A DNA stretch of 64,000 bases from Gymnorhina tibicen (taxonomy: Eukaryota; Chordata; Aves; Passeriformes; Artamidae): NCBI GenBank assembly GCA_013399875.1, contig VXAZ01018984.1, forward strand, positions 8,644,206 through 8,708,205. The letters run 5' to 3'. The notes under the pieces were generated by a model, which worked only from the letters and a program-made list of their open reading frames with translations, was not told the DNA's origin and made no database searches. This document shows, one piece after another, positions 11,142 to 24,300 of this stretch (positions are counted from its first letter, which is position 1; each line of letters opens with the position of its first letter). The translations under genes were made by a program, and so were the position numbers.

Positions 11142-11411
11142 TGACATGTCGATGATTGACATTCAGACTGAATCTGAGCCGACTTCTGGTTCCTGGATCT
11201 CCGGTCTGAATTGTTTATTCGAAGGAAACCATTTTATACACTTCCCCAAGACACAGCATTTCCTTACATGGCAATTCTCACTACACAACCAATCCCGTGT
11301 TGCTACATCAGCAATGCATCTTTTTAGTGTCCTTCTATGGGGTGATCATGCACTGCTCACCCGCCTGTCAGCTTCCAGCAGGGTCCTCTCTGTAGGGGCC
11401 TGCCCTTGACA
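11142..11411 (-). mobile_element. Solo LTR of an endogenous retrovirus (alpharetrovirus/ERVK-like layout)
   Basis: Read on the minus strand, this segment has the order of a compact retroviral LTR. A CCAAT-like element (ccaat on the + strand near 11290) is followed by TATAAAA (complement of 11232-11238), and about 20 nt later by AATAAA (complement of 11214-11219), just before the presumed R region. This close TATA-to-AATAAA spacing is known from avian alpharetroviral and ERVK LTRs. The likely ends are TGTC at 11147 and GACA at 11408-11411, which form a short terminal inverted repeat. I could not find a convincing target-site duplication, so the limits may be off by some bases or the element may extend to about 11520. 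No gag, pol or env sequence adjoins it, so it is a solo LTR. Confidence 0.6.
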
Positions 11412-13193
11412 CCTCCTCCCTCCAGGGTCTGTGCTGCCATGTGCTTATCTTTCCCCATAAGTGACAGGAAACAGTTTAGAAACAGGGCAAGAGCTTCTTC
11501 AAGTCAGGCTGTTTTGTCAGTAGTTTTTTTGTCAGAGATTGATGAGCACATGGTCTGAAAAATTGGGATGGTTTGGGCATGGCAAGGTAAAACAAAGCAG
11601 GAGCTGAGGATGCTCCTAAGGGGAACCTAAGGGGCACAGAGACCTTGCTTCATGGAAAGGGACTTTTCCCTCCTCTGTGTTCTACATTTATATTCATCAC
11701 CAAATTGTGCACATTTTTCTTCTGCCAGCTTTTTTTTTAAGTCAAATAGCTTTTTTTATCTTCATGATGTACATGAGCACAAGCAAATCCTTTTTTGTCA
11801 TCAGCTGATCTGAGGCTGCCCAAAGGCTGAAGTGAGATTTGTTTAACTTTACAGTGCCAGCTGCTGCTTCAAATTACACCATCCCATTCTGTGCTGTCTG
11901 TAGGTAGCAGCCCTATCTCAAATTCCCCCAGGGCTTTATGTCTCTGAACTTCTTCCAGCTCTTGGCATGACCACCTCTACTAAAGTCCACTTGGAGATTT
12001 TGCACAGCAGCTCTGTGGGGCTGTGAGAGCAGAATGCACCCCTCGAGCTGCTGCAGCCCTTGTGCAGTACCATAACTTGTGGGGGATGAAACGGACTGCA
12101 AAACCTCACCTAATAACTAACATTAAGTTTTTTGTATATTGCTGTGTGTGAAGTTGGAGCCTCTGTTCTCCAAATGCTGTTTAAAACGCTGTTCAATGAG
12201 GCACTGAGTGCCAGAGCTAAGCCATGTTCCTGTGCAGGGGGCATCCAGCTGCTCTGGAAGCTGACACATTTCTGGAAGCTTTTTGGTGTAGCTCATGGAT
12301 GAACAAATCCATTTCTTCTTTGGGCCAGTGGGTTATGTAGACTTGCATAGATTTCATGTACTCCTCTTTGTCAGCTGGATATTATTAACTGCCTGAGGAT
12401 CTGATCTCCCCTTTGTCATTTTGTCAGTGCTGCCTTGTTTGCAGTTCCTGTCCGTCTGGAAGGATGCCCTGGCCACCTGCCCCAGCTGTAGTTTGAAAAG
12501 GCTGTGCACTGATGGCTACTACAGCTGGTTGATGGCGATGCTGGAGGAGGGAAATGCCTCACCTTGTGCAGTCTCAGGCAGTGGCTTTGACCAGGCTGGT
12601 GTCCTGGACCACAGACAGAGGAAGCATCCAGGAGCTTCTGCTTTTCCCTCCTCATCCAAGTTTCCTTCACCTGGGGCCTGTCCAGGCCCAGCTGGCTCTC
12701 ATGAGGCAGGATAGAGATGGGGCCCTGAAAAGCACATGGGATGAACTTGGAGAACATTTTAATACACAAAGCATTGTGGGGGCTTGTTCATCTGAGTTCT
12801 AGCATCCTTAAAAATTAGGATCTGCATCTCAGCCAAAACAGGCCATGCAGGCAGTGGGAATGCTATGGAAAACTGGAGCATGCAGTAACTGGAGGATTTA
12901 TCCAAAGACGACTGAACTGGCACCATCTACTACCTAACAGGGTCCCTTACTTTTCAGCCTTACAGATGTCCTTTTAATAGATTATAATCAATACAGCAAA
13001 GACAAATGCTGTTGTATTTATATCAATGCTCTTGGTCTGGCTCAAAGCTCAAGCTGTTAGAGGTTTGGGGTGTAGAAGTAAATCCAAGGGAATATTTATT
13101 AGCAGCAAAGGCCAAGCACGGCAGTCAGTGATATGACCTGAGTAGGGGAAAATGTATAGGGCTTGTGGCTATGCAGCTACAGAAATGAAGGCC

Positions 13194-13240
13194 TGTCATG
13201 GTTTAACCCCAGCCAGCAGCTAAGTACCACACAGCAGCAT
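13194..13240 (-). mobile_element. Tip of an avian ERVL-type LTR (about 46 bp)
   Basis: The sequence tgtcatggtttaaccccagc plus the next 25 or so bases is the reverse complement of the 3' end of a widespread bird LTR. The same family is present as a longer copy at 58558-59100. After about 13240 the similarity stops, so only a terminal fragment remains. It has no coding content. Confidence 0.6.
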
Positions 13241-16189
13241 GGAAAAGAGCAAACAGAGATGGAGAAGGAATTGATGATCCTGGAGAAGAAGTGGTGCTGG
13301 CAATTCAAGCAAAATAAGATCAAAGAGGAGATTGCTTTCAGGTGAGGTAAGCTAAATATTTTGCTTTTTTCCTAATCACCACCACCCCCAAGCTTAGACG
13401 GAAGCATTTGCTTCACTTTTTTCATAAGATAAATTAGCCAGAGATATTAAGCAAACTGTTTATTTTGTAATAATTCCAATGAGTCTGGTTTTCATTTTCT
13501 TTCTTTTGTTATGGTTGTCATATGGATAATACTCTGCAGATGTATGCAAAGAATAGAAAACCTTATGTTCTGCCTCATAAAGATGTTAAACGTAAAGCAC
13601 AACCTGTAGCCCTTCTCTCATTCTTTGGTCACTGGTTTGACACAGAGCAACTTTGTCACAGCACTCTGGGATTTGTGGCCTGGGATTTGGACACAGGGAA
13701 ATGCCCACTGGAATAAGGCAGAGACTGCAGGTAGCACAGTGCTTGTTATAAGGACAGTGTGCCTGGAACCTGGCAAAGCCCTGAAGCATGTGTTTCCTCT
13801 TAAACATGTAAAGAAGTCCCCTTGAAGATAACTTCTTTATTAGGCTTTGACTTCCAGCAGTCTGTCACAGGCATCTTTAAAATAATATTTGTAAGGCGAG
13901 TTTATCAATGTTTGTATTCCTAACCATTTCTTTAAAATTATTATTGTTTTGAAATTGAGCAGGCTTCTTCTCTTGCTTGCAGATCCAGCCAGTCTGCACA
14001 TTTTCCAAGCTCCTCACATTTGTCATTTTGTGTAGAAGGTGGGTTTTATCAAAATGATTCATAACATTATTTTTACACTGCATGGCTAAATTTGAGGATG
14101 GTAACAAGTTTAAGTGATCTTGGATCAGTACAATTGCTTATGTGATTCTAGTTCCAGCATGAGTCTTCTCCGGAAAGGTATGACTGCCTGAGAGCCAGCA
14201 AATGGCAATTTTTTCATTCTGGACCACTGACATATTTAGTATTTAACATGATATATTTTCACAGCTAAGAAGAGCTGCAATCACTGGGACTGTGCTATGC
14301 TGCTGCTTCCCAGGTCTGTGTCCACGTGCCACCCACCCTGTGGGGTAACAAAGCTGCCTTCAAGTCAGCAGCAGTGACCTCTCAGTTCTTGTTGCATGGA
14401 GGTCTAAGATGTCAAACCTAAACTGTGTCACTGATCCAGAGCTGGGCAGATTCAAGCTAAGGGAGTTTTATGCTGGAATTAAAGGAGGAAATGGATATTT
14501 ATAGATGCCGTGAAGAGAAAAGAGGCCATCTGAAGCTGGTTAGGTTTGGTTCTGGTGCAGACACAGCAGCAGAGACGGGAACTGTGCAGTTGCCACAGGG
14601 CTTGGCCTAGATGGCTGCAACTGCTGCTAACCATTGCATCTTTTTATAAGAAAGCAGCTGCTGTTTTTCTAGGGGATATCTTAAAACCCCTTGAGTTTTG
14701 TCAGAGTTTCCCTGGTTGAGTTGGAGAGGGTTTTCCATGCATCATGTCCTTGGCTTTGTTCACCAGTGTGCCCAGCTGGCAGGCGTGGTTTCCCTTCTGC
14801 AGTGCCATGGAGGAGCCAAAGGCAGTGCCGTGGAAAGGTGTACAGTGTGACCAAGTGGCCAAGCAGCCACTTACCTGTCAGGAATTAGACCACCTTCATA
14901 TGGGAGAGTTGGTTTTAACTTTTAAAACTCCGTGTGAGACTTACACTGTGTGCAGGAAACCCGACACCTGCAGTTTTACAAGTGAGTCCCAGGTGCCCCC
15001 CAATACACTAGAGCACAGTAAGAACTGAAAGGTTTACAGAGAAACTTAATTCAGTGGCAAATTATTCTAACAAAACCGATATCCCAGAGCTTGCTGGGAT
15101 AACTTGCCAACTTTGGCATAAAATCTTTGCAATAAGGCGAAGAAGGGCATGGATATTTTCAACGGAATTAGGTCCTGTAGCTGTAGTTCCTAATTCATCT
15201 CCACCCAATGCAGGAGCAGCCCCATTACATTTATCATATGCTTGCATTTCAGGGGTGGTTCAGGCTGCCATTGCTGTTCCATGGTGCTCCCAGCTTTCCT
15301 TCTCCCTGGGCAAAACACAAGGAAGACAGATGCAGGTGCTTTGTAAAATAGAAAGGAGACAGAAAATGTTTGCATCTTTGCACAGCTCACTTAAAGATAC
15401 TGTCCAAGCCTTCTAAACACCTCTTCAAAAATGAGATGACATTAACAGTGCATTTGCACAGCGAATACCTAGGTATAACTGAAGGGAATTTATTTAATTG
15501 TAAAGGCCGGAGATTGTGGAATTGAAAAGGGTTTGGTGTTTCTTTCTGAAGAGACTGCATGTAATATTGCTGTATAAATTATATATAAAATGATATTATC
15601 TTACATTTTCCTGGAATTTGGAGCCTTTCTAATAGGTACCGTCTGTCTAACTTAAAAATGTCAGAGCCCTTCCCAGCAAATTTCACCTGTACTATATTTA
15701 ATGTATGGCACTTATGCATAGCCAAAATTACCCTTCCTAAATAAGTTTCAGCAGGGATTTACAGCCCTTGTCTTCTTTACAAGAATAGTTCACACTGGCA
15801 TGTGGTGTGAGTTTACCCAAGTGGACCAAGATGAAGGGAAGCGCTACCTCAGATCTTGATATGATTATTTGCCCATCTGTGTAGTCCTTCTTTGAATATT
15901 GCCAAGATAGGAAATATAAAGTGGCTTAAAAATGTCCAAGTCTTTAATTAAAAAGTAAGCAAAACAGTGACATCTGAAGCTAATATTACAGGGGGAAATA
16001 AAAATAGAAACGAAAGCGTAGGTAAGGACTTCGATATGATTAGTCAAATGCCAGCGGAGCCAAAACTCAGGCTCAGAGGAAAGCAGTTAAAGTGATGGCT
16101 GCACTGCCTGCTTGCTGGGTGCTAGGATTGTCAGCAGAGTATGGGGCTTTTCTTCCAAAACGCTAACACTGAGAAGCTGGAATAAGAGA

Positions 16190-16665
16190 GGCGGTTGGGA
16201 TGCGTGTGGCATCTCCTGGGGCTCCCTGTCTGCCTGTCCTCGGGCAGAAAAAGAGCCAAGAAGGAGCATGTCCGCTCTGTGCCGCAGAACAGCTGAGGCT
16301 GAAGCCAAGACCTCGGGAGAGGCATTGCTGTAGTGTTCCCAGCCATGGTCAGCTTTTAGGAACCACGGGAGCGGGGTGGGTGGGAGCAGCCTGGCTACGA
16401 TTCCAGCGATGACCACTTCAGTCCTGTTCTGTCGCCTGTGCCCTCGTCTCCGAGGCAGGGCAGGAGCCACCCACTCGTCCTCTTCCCCACCAGTGCCTCC
16501 CGCACCTTGCTCCAGGGTGGCTGTCCCTGCTCCAGGCCAAAGGCAATATGCCCCAAAAGGCAGGAAGGTTAGCTCATCTGTTGCTTATAGCCTGCAGTCT
16601 TTGTTCACGACGGCGACTATACTGGGAGTTTTCTCGGAATACGTGGTTATAAACGGTCACGGGAG
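16190..16665. promoter_or_regulatory. CpG-enriched, GC-richer patch (orphan CpG island candidate)
   Basis: I count about 20 CpG dinucleotides across roughly 470 bp, including cacgacggcgac near 16607 and a cluster around 16430-16455. Flanking kilobases are CpG-poor. It includes ggagcggggtgggtggg (from about 16370), a possible Sp1/KLF-type G-rich box. No coding exon, TATA box or repeat family is recognised. Overlapping ORFs of 60-130 residues on both strands are explained by GC content. It may be an alternative upstream promoter, a non-coding RNA start or a distal enhancer, or have no function. Confidence 0.4.
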
Positions 16666-18161
16666 TTCTTAGAAATATCATTTCAATTCCCTGTGCTTGT
16701 AACAGATGCCAGTGCATTCAGGCTCTGATCACACTTTCCAACCTTGCCCTCATCTTGGAGGCACTCCACGCCCTTCCTCCCCGCAGACAAAAGATGCTGG
16801 GCTGTGAAGTGCAGGGGGCAGTGATCTGGCAGATGAATGAGGTTCGTCATACACATTTCAGCACTTGTCACATCTCCCGGGAGATGCTTGTTGCCCAATT
16901 CGAAGTGACTGCATTTGAATGCAGCACCAAAGGACAAATCTGCCCTTCGAGTAATCAGCCCGCAAACGTCCTGTGCTGGTCCAAGGGAAAGGGTGACTTC
17001 TTTTGTTTGTTTGTTTCTATAGAGTAAAATGGATTTTATGGGAGTCTTTCTGAAAGCAATCCAATTAACTGTGGCTCTTTGAGAGTAGAAAAAGGGGAAT
17101 TGAAAGGGATATCACACTTTTTTAAACTAGCAGTTTGCAGTCACTTTCTTTAGATATCCTCTTTCCTAGCTGATATTTCCTCTGGTTTATTCCGCTGCAG
17201 AAGTGGATCATTTAAGTGAGTTTTATGTAAGTCCTCTTGGCCGTTTTACAGTTCTCTGCATGTTTCAATATATTCCACTGTTAAAAATTTTAAAAGTAGG
17301 TGGGGAAAGAGGAAATTTCTGGTTAATATATAACAATTTCTAAAGTCAGTGTGCATGGACTCAATTTTTCAGGGCATTTTTCCAGACATCTAATGATGCC
17401 AGAAAATAAAAATAGCCAACTAGCAGGACCTTTCCTAAAAACTCCTCTGCAACCCAGCAGAAGTTTCATGGCCCTAATCAGGTCCTTTTCTAGAATCACT
17501 GGGGAGAAACAAAACACTATCACAAGCACACAGGAAAAAAAAAAAAAGGCGCTATATAAAACTGCTGTAGATGATTAAGTTCTTGTAGCAGAAAGAGTTG
17601 AAATTAATATGTAAATTTTTTTTGTGTGTAATATCAGAAGAGTAAGGGTTGACTAAATGGTGTAGCTGAGCTTTGCTTTCAAGAATAGTGGAAATGTCAG
17701 CTGAGCAATTGTGTTCGTTTACAGCAGGCCACAGGGACAGCAGCAAGCTGGGCTTGCACACCAGGCTGGTGCTATTATTATTGCCATTACACGCACTGTG
17801 GACAAATAGAGGTACGTCTAGAACCAGGGTATGCAATCCCAGGGGTCTCAGATAAGTTCAGATGCAACTGCTGAGAGAAATATATTGAATTTGGAAAAAA
17901 AAAAAACTATTCATTTTTGAACGTACGTATTTTGGATCACAAATAAGAAAAGCCTCACGTTGATAATTTCTTTAGAGTTCAACTAATGAAAAACTAAATG
18001 TGTGAAAAATGAAAATAGAATGAGATGGGAATGTTTTTCAGTTCTTTTTAGTTCTCTTGCTTTTGAGGAAATATAGTAAAAGGATGTACATCTTGAAGAG
18101 AGTGTGACCTAAGGATTTGCCCATGAAACTAATTGTACTGTATTATCTTATTGGGATATTG

Positions 18162-18320
18162 TTTTGCTCAGAGAGGTGGTGTAGTTTCCATTCCTTAAAG
18201 TTTTTGAGTCCCAACCAAATCCCTGAGTCCCTAAGCAACTTGGTGTGGCCTCACTTGTAGCAGGAGGTTAGGCCAGACACTTCACCAGGTTCCTTCCAAA
18301 CTGAATTATCCTGTGATCCT
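18162..18320 (+). mobile_element. CR1 LINE 3' terminal fragment
   Basis: Starting with ttgctcagagaggtggtg, the text follows the CR1 3' untranslated region. It passes through cues such as ggttccttccaaactgaatt and ends with tcctgtgatcct, which resembles the CR1 terminal tail. Several small deletions and substitutions suggest an old insertion. It is non-coding. Confidence 0.85.
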
Positions 18321-21300
18321 ATCAAATAGATAAAGAATGATAATTTTTATTTCACACTTTTAGGCAAAATTTTGTGCGTTCTTTTGCGAGAAATGCTCTC
18401 CTTGATGGAAAGCAAGGACTTAACTGGATTAATATATAATTTTACACACTTTCCAGGAAATGTCACTGAAAATACCGTATCAAACCACCTTCCATTTCAT
18501 TAATAGCCCTCTATGATTTTAGGTGCGAATGAAAATATTACAAAATGTGGAAATTAAATAAATGACGAAACACAAGAGCAGTTAATGACTGAGTAGCTTG
18601 GCAAATGAATTAACAGGATAGTGTGAGCTGTATTAGCTTAGTAGGTTGAGCGATGTGTATTATTGATAATACTCTATGCAGGATCAGCATTACGAGCTCT
18701 TCAGTTATTGCCAAAGCAGAGGAGCCAATTTGCAATAATTCCAGGTTCACCTCATTCATCCCACCTGTGATTTATGCCAGCTGCCAAAAGGTATCTATGA
18801 AATTCTTACTCATGTCTATATTCTTATTCCTAGTTTGGCTGATAAGAAACTATCCGTGCTGCTAATCCTTATTATACCCTTTTTTTTCCCCGTCAATGAC
18901 TTTGTGTTGTTATTACTTATACATTTCCAGAAATATACCTGGAGAAAAATGGATGTATAAGAGACCAAATCTGAAATCATATTCTTGTGCCATTCATAGT
19001 ATTTCAAACTCTTCAGGAAAATATTGTTTCAATTGGCCCAAGCTGTTAGAATGAGCATAGGGGAGATGCTTACTCTTGCCTCCATGCGTGCACACATCTT
19101 GTTTTAACCTGACTCCAGCCCTACATAGCAATGTTCATGGAAAACTCCACAAAGGTCACATGCCACATATGAGCTTAGCAGCTGAAGGATGCATAAATTC
19201 AACAGCAAGAGAAAAATTAAATTAGGTAAAGGGAAAAAATGACTATTTAGTGATTTAAAGTCACTTAGACCTCAGCTGTTTTGGGTTTGAACACAAGAAA
19301 ATGAAACTACATGGGCTTTATGTGAAATCTCTTCCATCTGTTTCAAACAGGAAGCCAAACTTTTTGTCATGTGGTTAGATATGAATTTTTCAAACATGTT
19401 TTTCATAGATCCATTCTGAGTTTATTGTGACGCCTTCCAGAGGTCACGGTACAAGTCACTGTAAATAGATTAAATTACCATTCCTGTACAAAGAGAGGAG
19501 TGTACACAGTCACTGGAGTAATCCCAGTCTGACTTCCCAACCTTTTGTGGTTGTTTCAAATAGCAAAGTGAAAATTTTCATCTGTGTTTCCTTTGTCTTT
19601 GGATATTTCCAAGCAAGTCATCAATTTCCTCTTCACCCGCACAGAGTTACCCAAATCCTCTTATTCCATGATAGTGATTTATTTTATGATACTGTTACTA
19701 AAAGATCCAAACTAAGTTACAGTGACTCCGGGAGATGCTTTGTGTGTTTTGGATCCTTAAAAAGAGAGCTGACTTGAGAATAACATGACAGAAGAGTCCC
19801 TTGTCATCTTTCAAGAGGTTAAATCTAATGGATTGCAATTTATATGGGGCAGAGAGTTCAGCTCATTGTGGGTTATTATTGTCATTTAGTAGAGCATGTG
19901 AAATTTTGATAAAAAATAATCTTTACAAGGAAGATGTAAAGCAGAGAAGATGATCTCAGAAGCTTGAAAGAAAGTATTATTTGGATTCATATTGTTTTCC
20001 AATAATTATTTAATGCTCGGGACCTGTCCTGTCTCTTCTGGCCACATAAAGAGATACCAGAGCAAATGCAGTCACAAGGTTTGAGGTGTTCATTACTGCA
20101 GGAAGACGTACGTATAGAATAAAAACCCGAAGTGTTGCACTTCAGGAAGAGGTACACAGGTTTAGGGACAGAAGAGCATCTGGAATTGTTGTTAGCTCTA
20201 GATAAAAAGTTTTCTTTTGCGAAAGAATTTACAATAGGTGTAATTTTAATGGTTGGTTCTAGGATTAGGATCTTGCCTTATGAATTTGCTGCACAAGAGA
20301 TAGAGAAATACACTTTGATACAGATGTTAATATGTGTAACCTTTTCTTAGTCATAAATCAGTTCTGAAATAAAATAAAAAATACTTGTTTCTAAGTTTGA
20401 TCTGTCATTTGCAGAACTGGAAAAAATCAATGTCCCTGGACATTTCAGTGCTCAGAAGGGCTTGGGACTGTGAGACACTTTGCATCTGGGCAGAAACTTG
20501 CTCAAGTGCTAGAGGTAAAAATAGTGGAGAAAAGGGAAAAGATTTTTTTATAGGTTTCTTAAAGTAACATTAGAATGTACTCTGGAGTTTTAAATTTTAG
20601 AGAAAGTCAAAAGAATTACATTGTTGAATAGATAAGGGCAGAATGGTAATTGATTGTATCATATTCCTGGCAAACTATCGCATGGGCTCTCGTGCCCCTA
20701 TCAAGTGTGCTTGTGGGTATAAATATATGTACGTTTACATCATGTGTACATGTATATATGTGTGCACTTGGGTTTCTGTAAGATGAAACCGCCCATATGC
20801 TTTTTCCTGGGTTATGCCCAGCACATTCATTTAATTATTCCGCGAGAGCATACACTACCAAGTTCTTGGACCTTTTTCTTTTATTTCTTTTTTTTGTAAA
20901 AGCTTTGATACTTTTTGGCACTGGCTCACATAGTCAGTGGAGTGCATTTAATGGGCCAAAGGCATTTTTATTACCCTTTAAAATGTTTAACAGAGTTTCT
21001 GTATAATTTCTCAACATGTTCTATTTGTTTATTTCTGTATATTTTTGGTAAAAAGAGGTAACATTGTGGTGTTAGGTTTTATTACCTTGGCAGTGTCATC
21101 ATTAAAGAAGTATCAATCTTTCCATTATGTGCCCAATATATTTAGGAGCTTACATTCTGGACATGGAACTTAATTCCAAGTGGGTGTCCTGATACAAATG
21201 TCCCAGTAAGATGCCAATCATGATATTCTTTAATTAAGTTTTAAAGAAATTGGTTTGGCAACTTTTAAATAGCTCAAAATCTGTTTTTTATTTTTTTTTT

Positions 21301-24300
21301 TCCCAAGTGCTATTAAAAAAATACATCGTTTCTCTCTGAACAGTTAGGGGATTGATCCATCACTTCTCAGACACTTCATTATCTTGGTTGTAACAGGACA
21401 TAGTCTGAGATGAGACTGAAGGCTCAGGAAGTGACAGTCAGTTGCTGAATAACTTAGCCTTGCTTTTACTACTGTGAGAGAAATGCAAGTGGACTGTTTG
21501 ATATGAAACAGATGAAAACTGAAGCGCACAGAATCTGGATTTTCTCATATGCTACACACGGGGAAAATAGTACATATTTGGTCTTTTGAGCTGAAAATAA
21601 CAGCAACATATTAGTCACTAAAATCATATACATTGCCTGTGTTTCTGTTTGCTATGCTGATTATTGGATTTGATGGTTTTTAACTCTGCCAATTAAATAT
21701 TCTGATGATGTGTACTCGATTCAATGCAGATTTTTGAGAAGGACTGATCAGTAATTAGGATTTGGTTATAAAATCCATACGAGGGAGTTGCACTGAAATG
21801 TTGGTTTCTCTTATGCGGAAGTCAGACATCACTATCTGGGTTTTCTAGGTATAGTGGCCTTATTAATTCAGTGAATGTGAGTGTAGCAGACCACCTTCTA
21901 GACACCTGGTGGGTGGCAACACAAGCACCTTTTACTGCCTGAGTTCCAGTCTGTTGCACTGCTCCACAGAAAGAAATGGTTCATGGTTATAACAACTCAG
22001 AGTCAGATTTCGTTTCTGATCTCTGCTGAGCTTTGCCTTTCAATAGGCAAAGGGGCAGCTACAGCAACAGGCTCCTCAGTATTTGGAATCTCTTTCTCAG
22101 CACTATGTGTATTTTGTAAGGATTTTTTTTTCTTTTTTTGGCAAAGAAGACCTAGCAAGAGGCCAACAGCACTGTTACCCTGTAGGCTACAAGTCCCCCT
22201 CCCAAATGGTGCTGAGAAGCTGGAGCTCTGCAGATGGAGAAAACCAGCAGACCTGTGGTTTGACCCTGACTCTTTCACCCCCTCTCCTACCATTTACAGA
22301 ACACAGAGGTTCAAACAGATGCTAGATCAGTGCTCGAGTCCAATGCTACATCAGAGTAATAAATATAGCAACTCTATTACAGAGCTCAGTGATTTCAAGT
22401 TAGTGCTATTCCCCAACAAGGAATAACTCTTTAAAAGGGACCAGTGCTTGGAAAGAGACCAGCATCAAAGATGTATTCACTACTGTCCTGGTCTTACTGA
22501 CTGTGGTTCCTCTCTTTTGGAACAAAATGGTCAAGGTATATCCATTACATTTTAGATGCTTTCTGTTGCACAAAAAAAAAAAATAATTCCAGAATTGTCA
22601 GTGCATGTCGTGAACATAGATGCAGAATATATGAAATTTATGAGCATGCCTGTAGGTATACAGATAAATACATACGTACATATCCAAGAAGTTAGGAGTG
22701 AAGGTAAAATGTGCAGGAGGCTACTTTCTTGTTCAGTTCACAGAGTGAAGCATCACTTGTGCATCTCTCCTGGAAGAGACTGATGGAAAATAAGGACATG
22801 GCAGTCAGTTAACCATATTATATGACATCCTAAACCGAAGAGAGATGAGTAAGTGCAGCATCAACTCCTTTTGTCACTGCTCAGCATTCAGTGTTTATAT
22901 CTTTGGTCACACCAGCCCTCTGGAGTGGCTTTCCCAAAGAACTAGCTTTCCCATAAGGCTGTGGGGCAGCACACAGCCAAGAAGCAGGTCAGAAGCTCCT
23001 CCTGTTTGTCATTCCTGCCTTGGGAATATCTATAATCCTTGCCCATCCTTGCATGCTTGGGATCTGCGGTGTGGAATATAACGGTTCATAAATCACAGCA
23101 TATCAGCTTCTGCTGAGTGTTTAAGCGCCGGTTCCCAAAGTCATGTGCTGCAGATGAAGAGCCAGCCCGAGCTCGGAGAAGGGGAAGAAGCAATCAGGTT
23201 CCTGCTGACTTTTGGAATCTGCTGCCTCAGAAACCATCATTTTTTAATGCATGACTGAGAGCCTTATTTCAATTAGGGGTCTGTGCCATTGGCGATCAGC
23301 TGTGATGCTGTGGAGTTTGCTGTGACAGGGTACTCCCTTTTCCCAGACCAGAGTCTCCACTCAGTCTCTTGACAGTCTGCCAAGCTTTGCAACTGGAATG
23401 TGTGAAGTTCAGTTTCGAAACAGTTTCTTTCCATCATTCCTGCCTGTTTTGATCTAGTATGTGAAACAGGTTTCTACTTTTGTTATAGGATTCTTGTTCG
23501 TTCTTGCCAGATTCAAATTCATTATATAATCTAGCAGCATCAGATGACTGCCTAGGAATGAGTAGCAGATGCATCTCCTGAAATACAGGATTCCTTGCTA
23601 GAACCATGCATTGGTGACTTGACAGCCACCACTGCATGACTGGATTTGTGGTAAAAAGGGCATCAAGAATTTCATAAAACCGAAACCAGATGTAATGAAC
23701 TCTGAAGAGGGTGTGATGCAGAGCTGGCCTGCCCCACCATAAAAATGATGGGGAAAACATTTGTCCTGGCACAACCACACTGTCATGGTAATCCTTTACA
23801 GACTAAGAGCAACTCAGGACTATCCTTCCTGAGGAGAGTGGTAGCTATTGTCAGCATTAGTCTGGTTTCTCCATTTACACACTGTTGTACTGCAGGCAGA
23901 CTCTGCAGCTCCTCTTTAATTTGCCAAGGATGACACTCATCCAAGCTAATGGATGAGGTCCCTTCATTTGATGAGGGGCTTTGAGACTGTAGCCTGAGTT
24001 TTCAGCCGCACTGTTGGAATAGTGAGAAAGAAGTTACAGGTAGTACTGCCCCCGAGGTTGCCAACTGCTGTACGCTTCAGAAACTTGGAAAGAACTTCTA
24101 AGAAAACTGGCACGACTGGCATTTTCCATCTTTTTTTTTTTTTTTTTAATAATCATCTACAAAAACCATCTGTCTGCTACTGCTACCAGTAAGCAGCGCA
24201 GTGGAAAAGGCCATTAAACATCTTAGGGACCTCCATTCAAAACTGCTCTGAAAAAGCTGGCTAAGCTGCAGCTTGACTTTGGAGGTACCTGATGTCTCCA

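Larger units (their letters stand above)
11412..18161. other. Intergenic, no gene seen
   Basis: No supported exon is present. Items listed separately are an LTR tip at 13194-13240 and a CpG-enriched patch at 16190-16665. The stretch 12420-12800 is GC-richer with overlapping 80-120-residue ORFs on both strands. None resembles a known family, and frames on both strands are equally open, so I treat it as non-coding. An A12 run lies near 17535. Confidence 0.65.

Noticed and set aside
12416..12802. Overlapping 80-117-residue ORFs on both strands, considered as a processed pseudogene
   Set aside because: No protein family was recognised, and no poly-A tail or flanking duplication was seen.
21983..22426. 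147-residue ORF on the + strand
   Set aside because: It includes a phenylalanine run from a T-rich tract and matches nothing. An opposite-strand ORF is almost as long.
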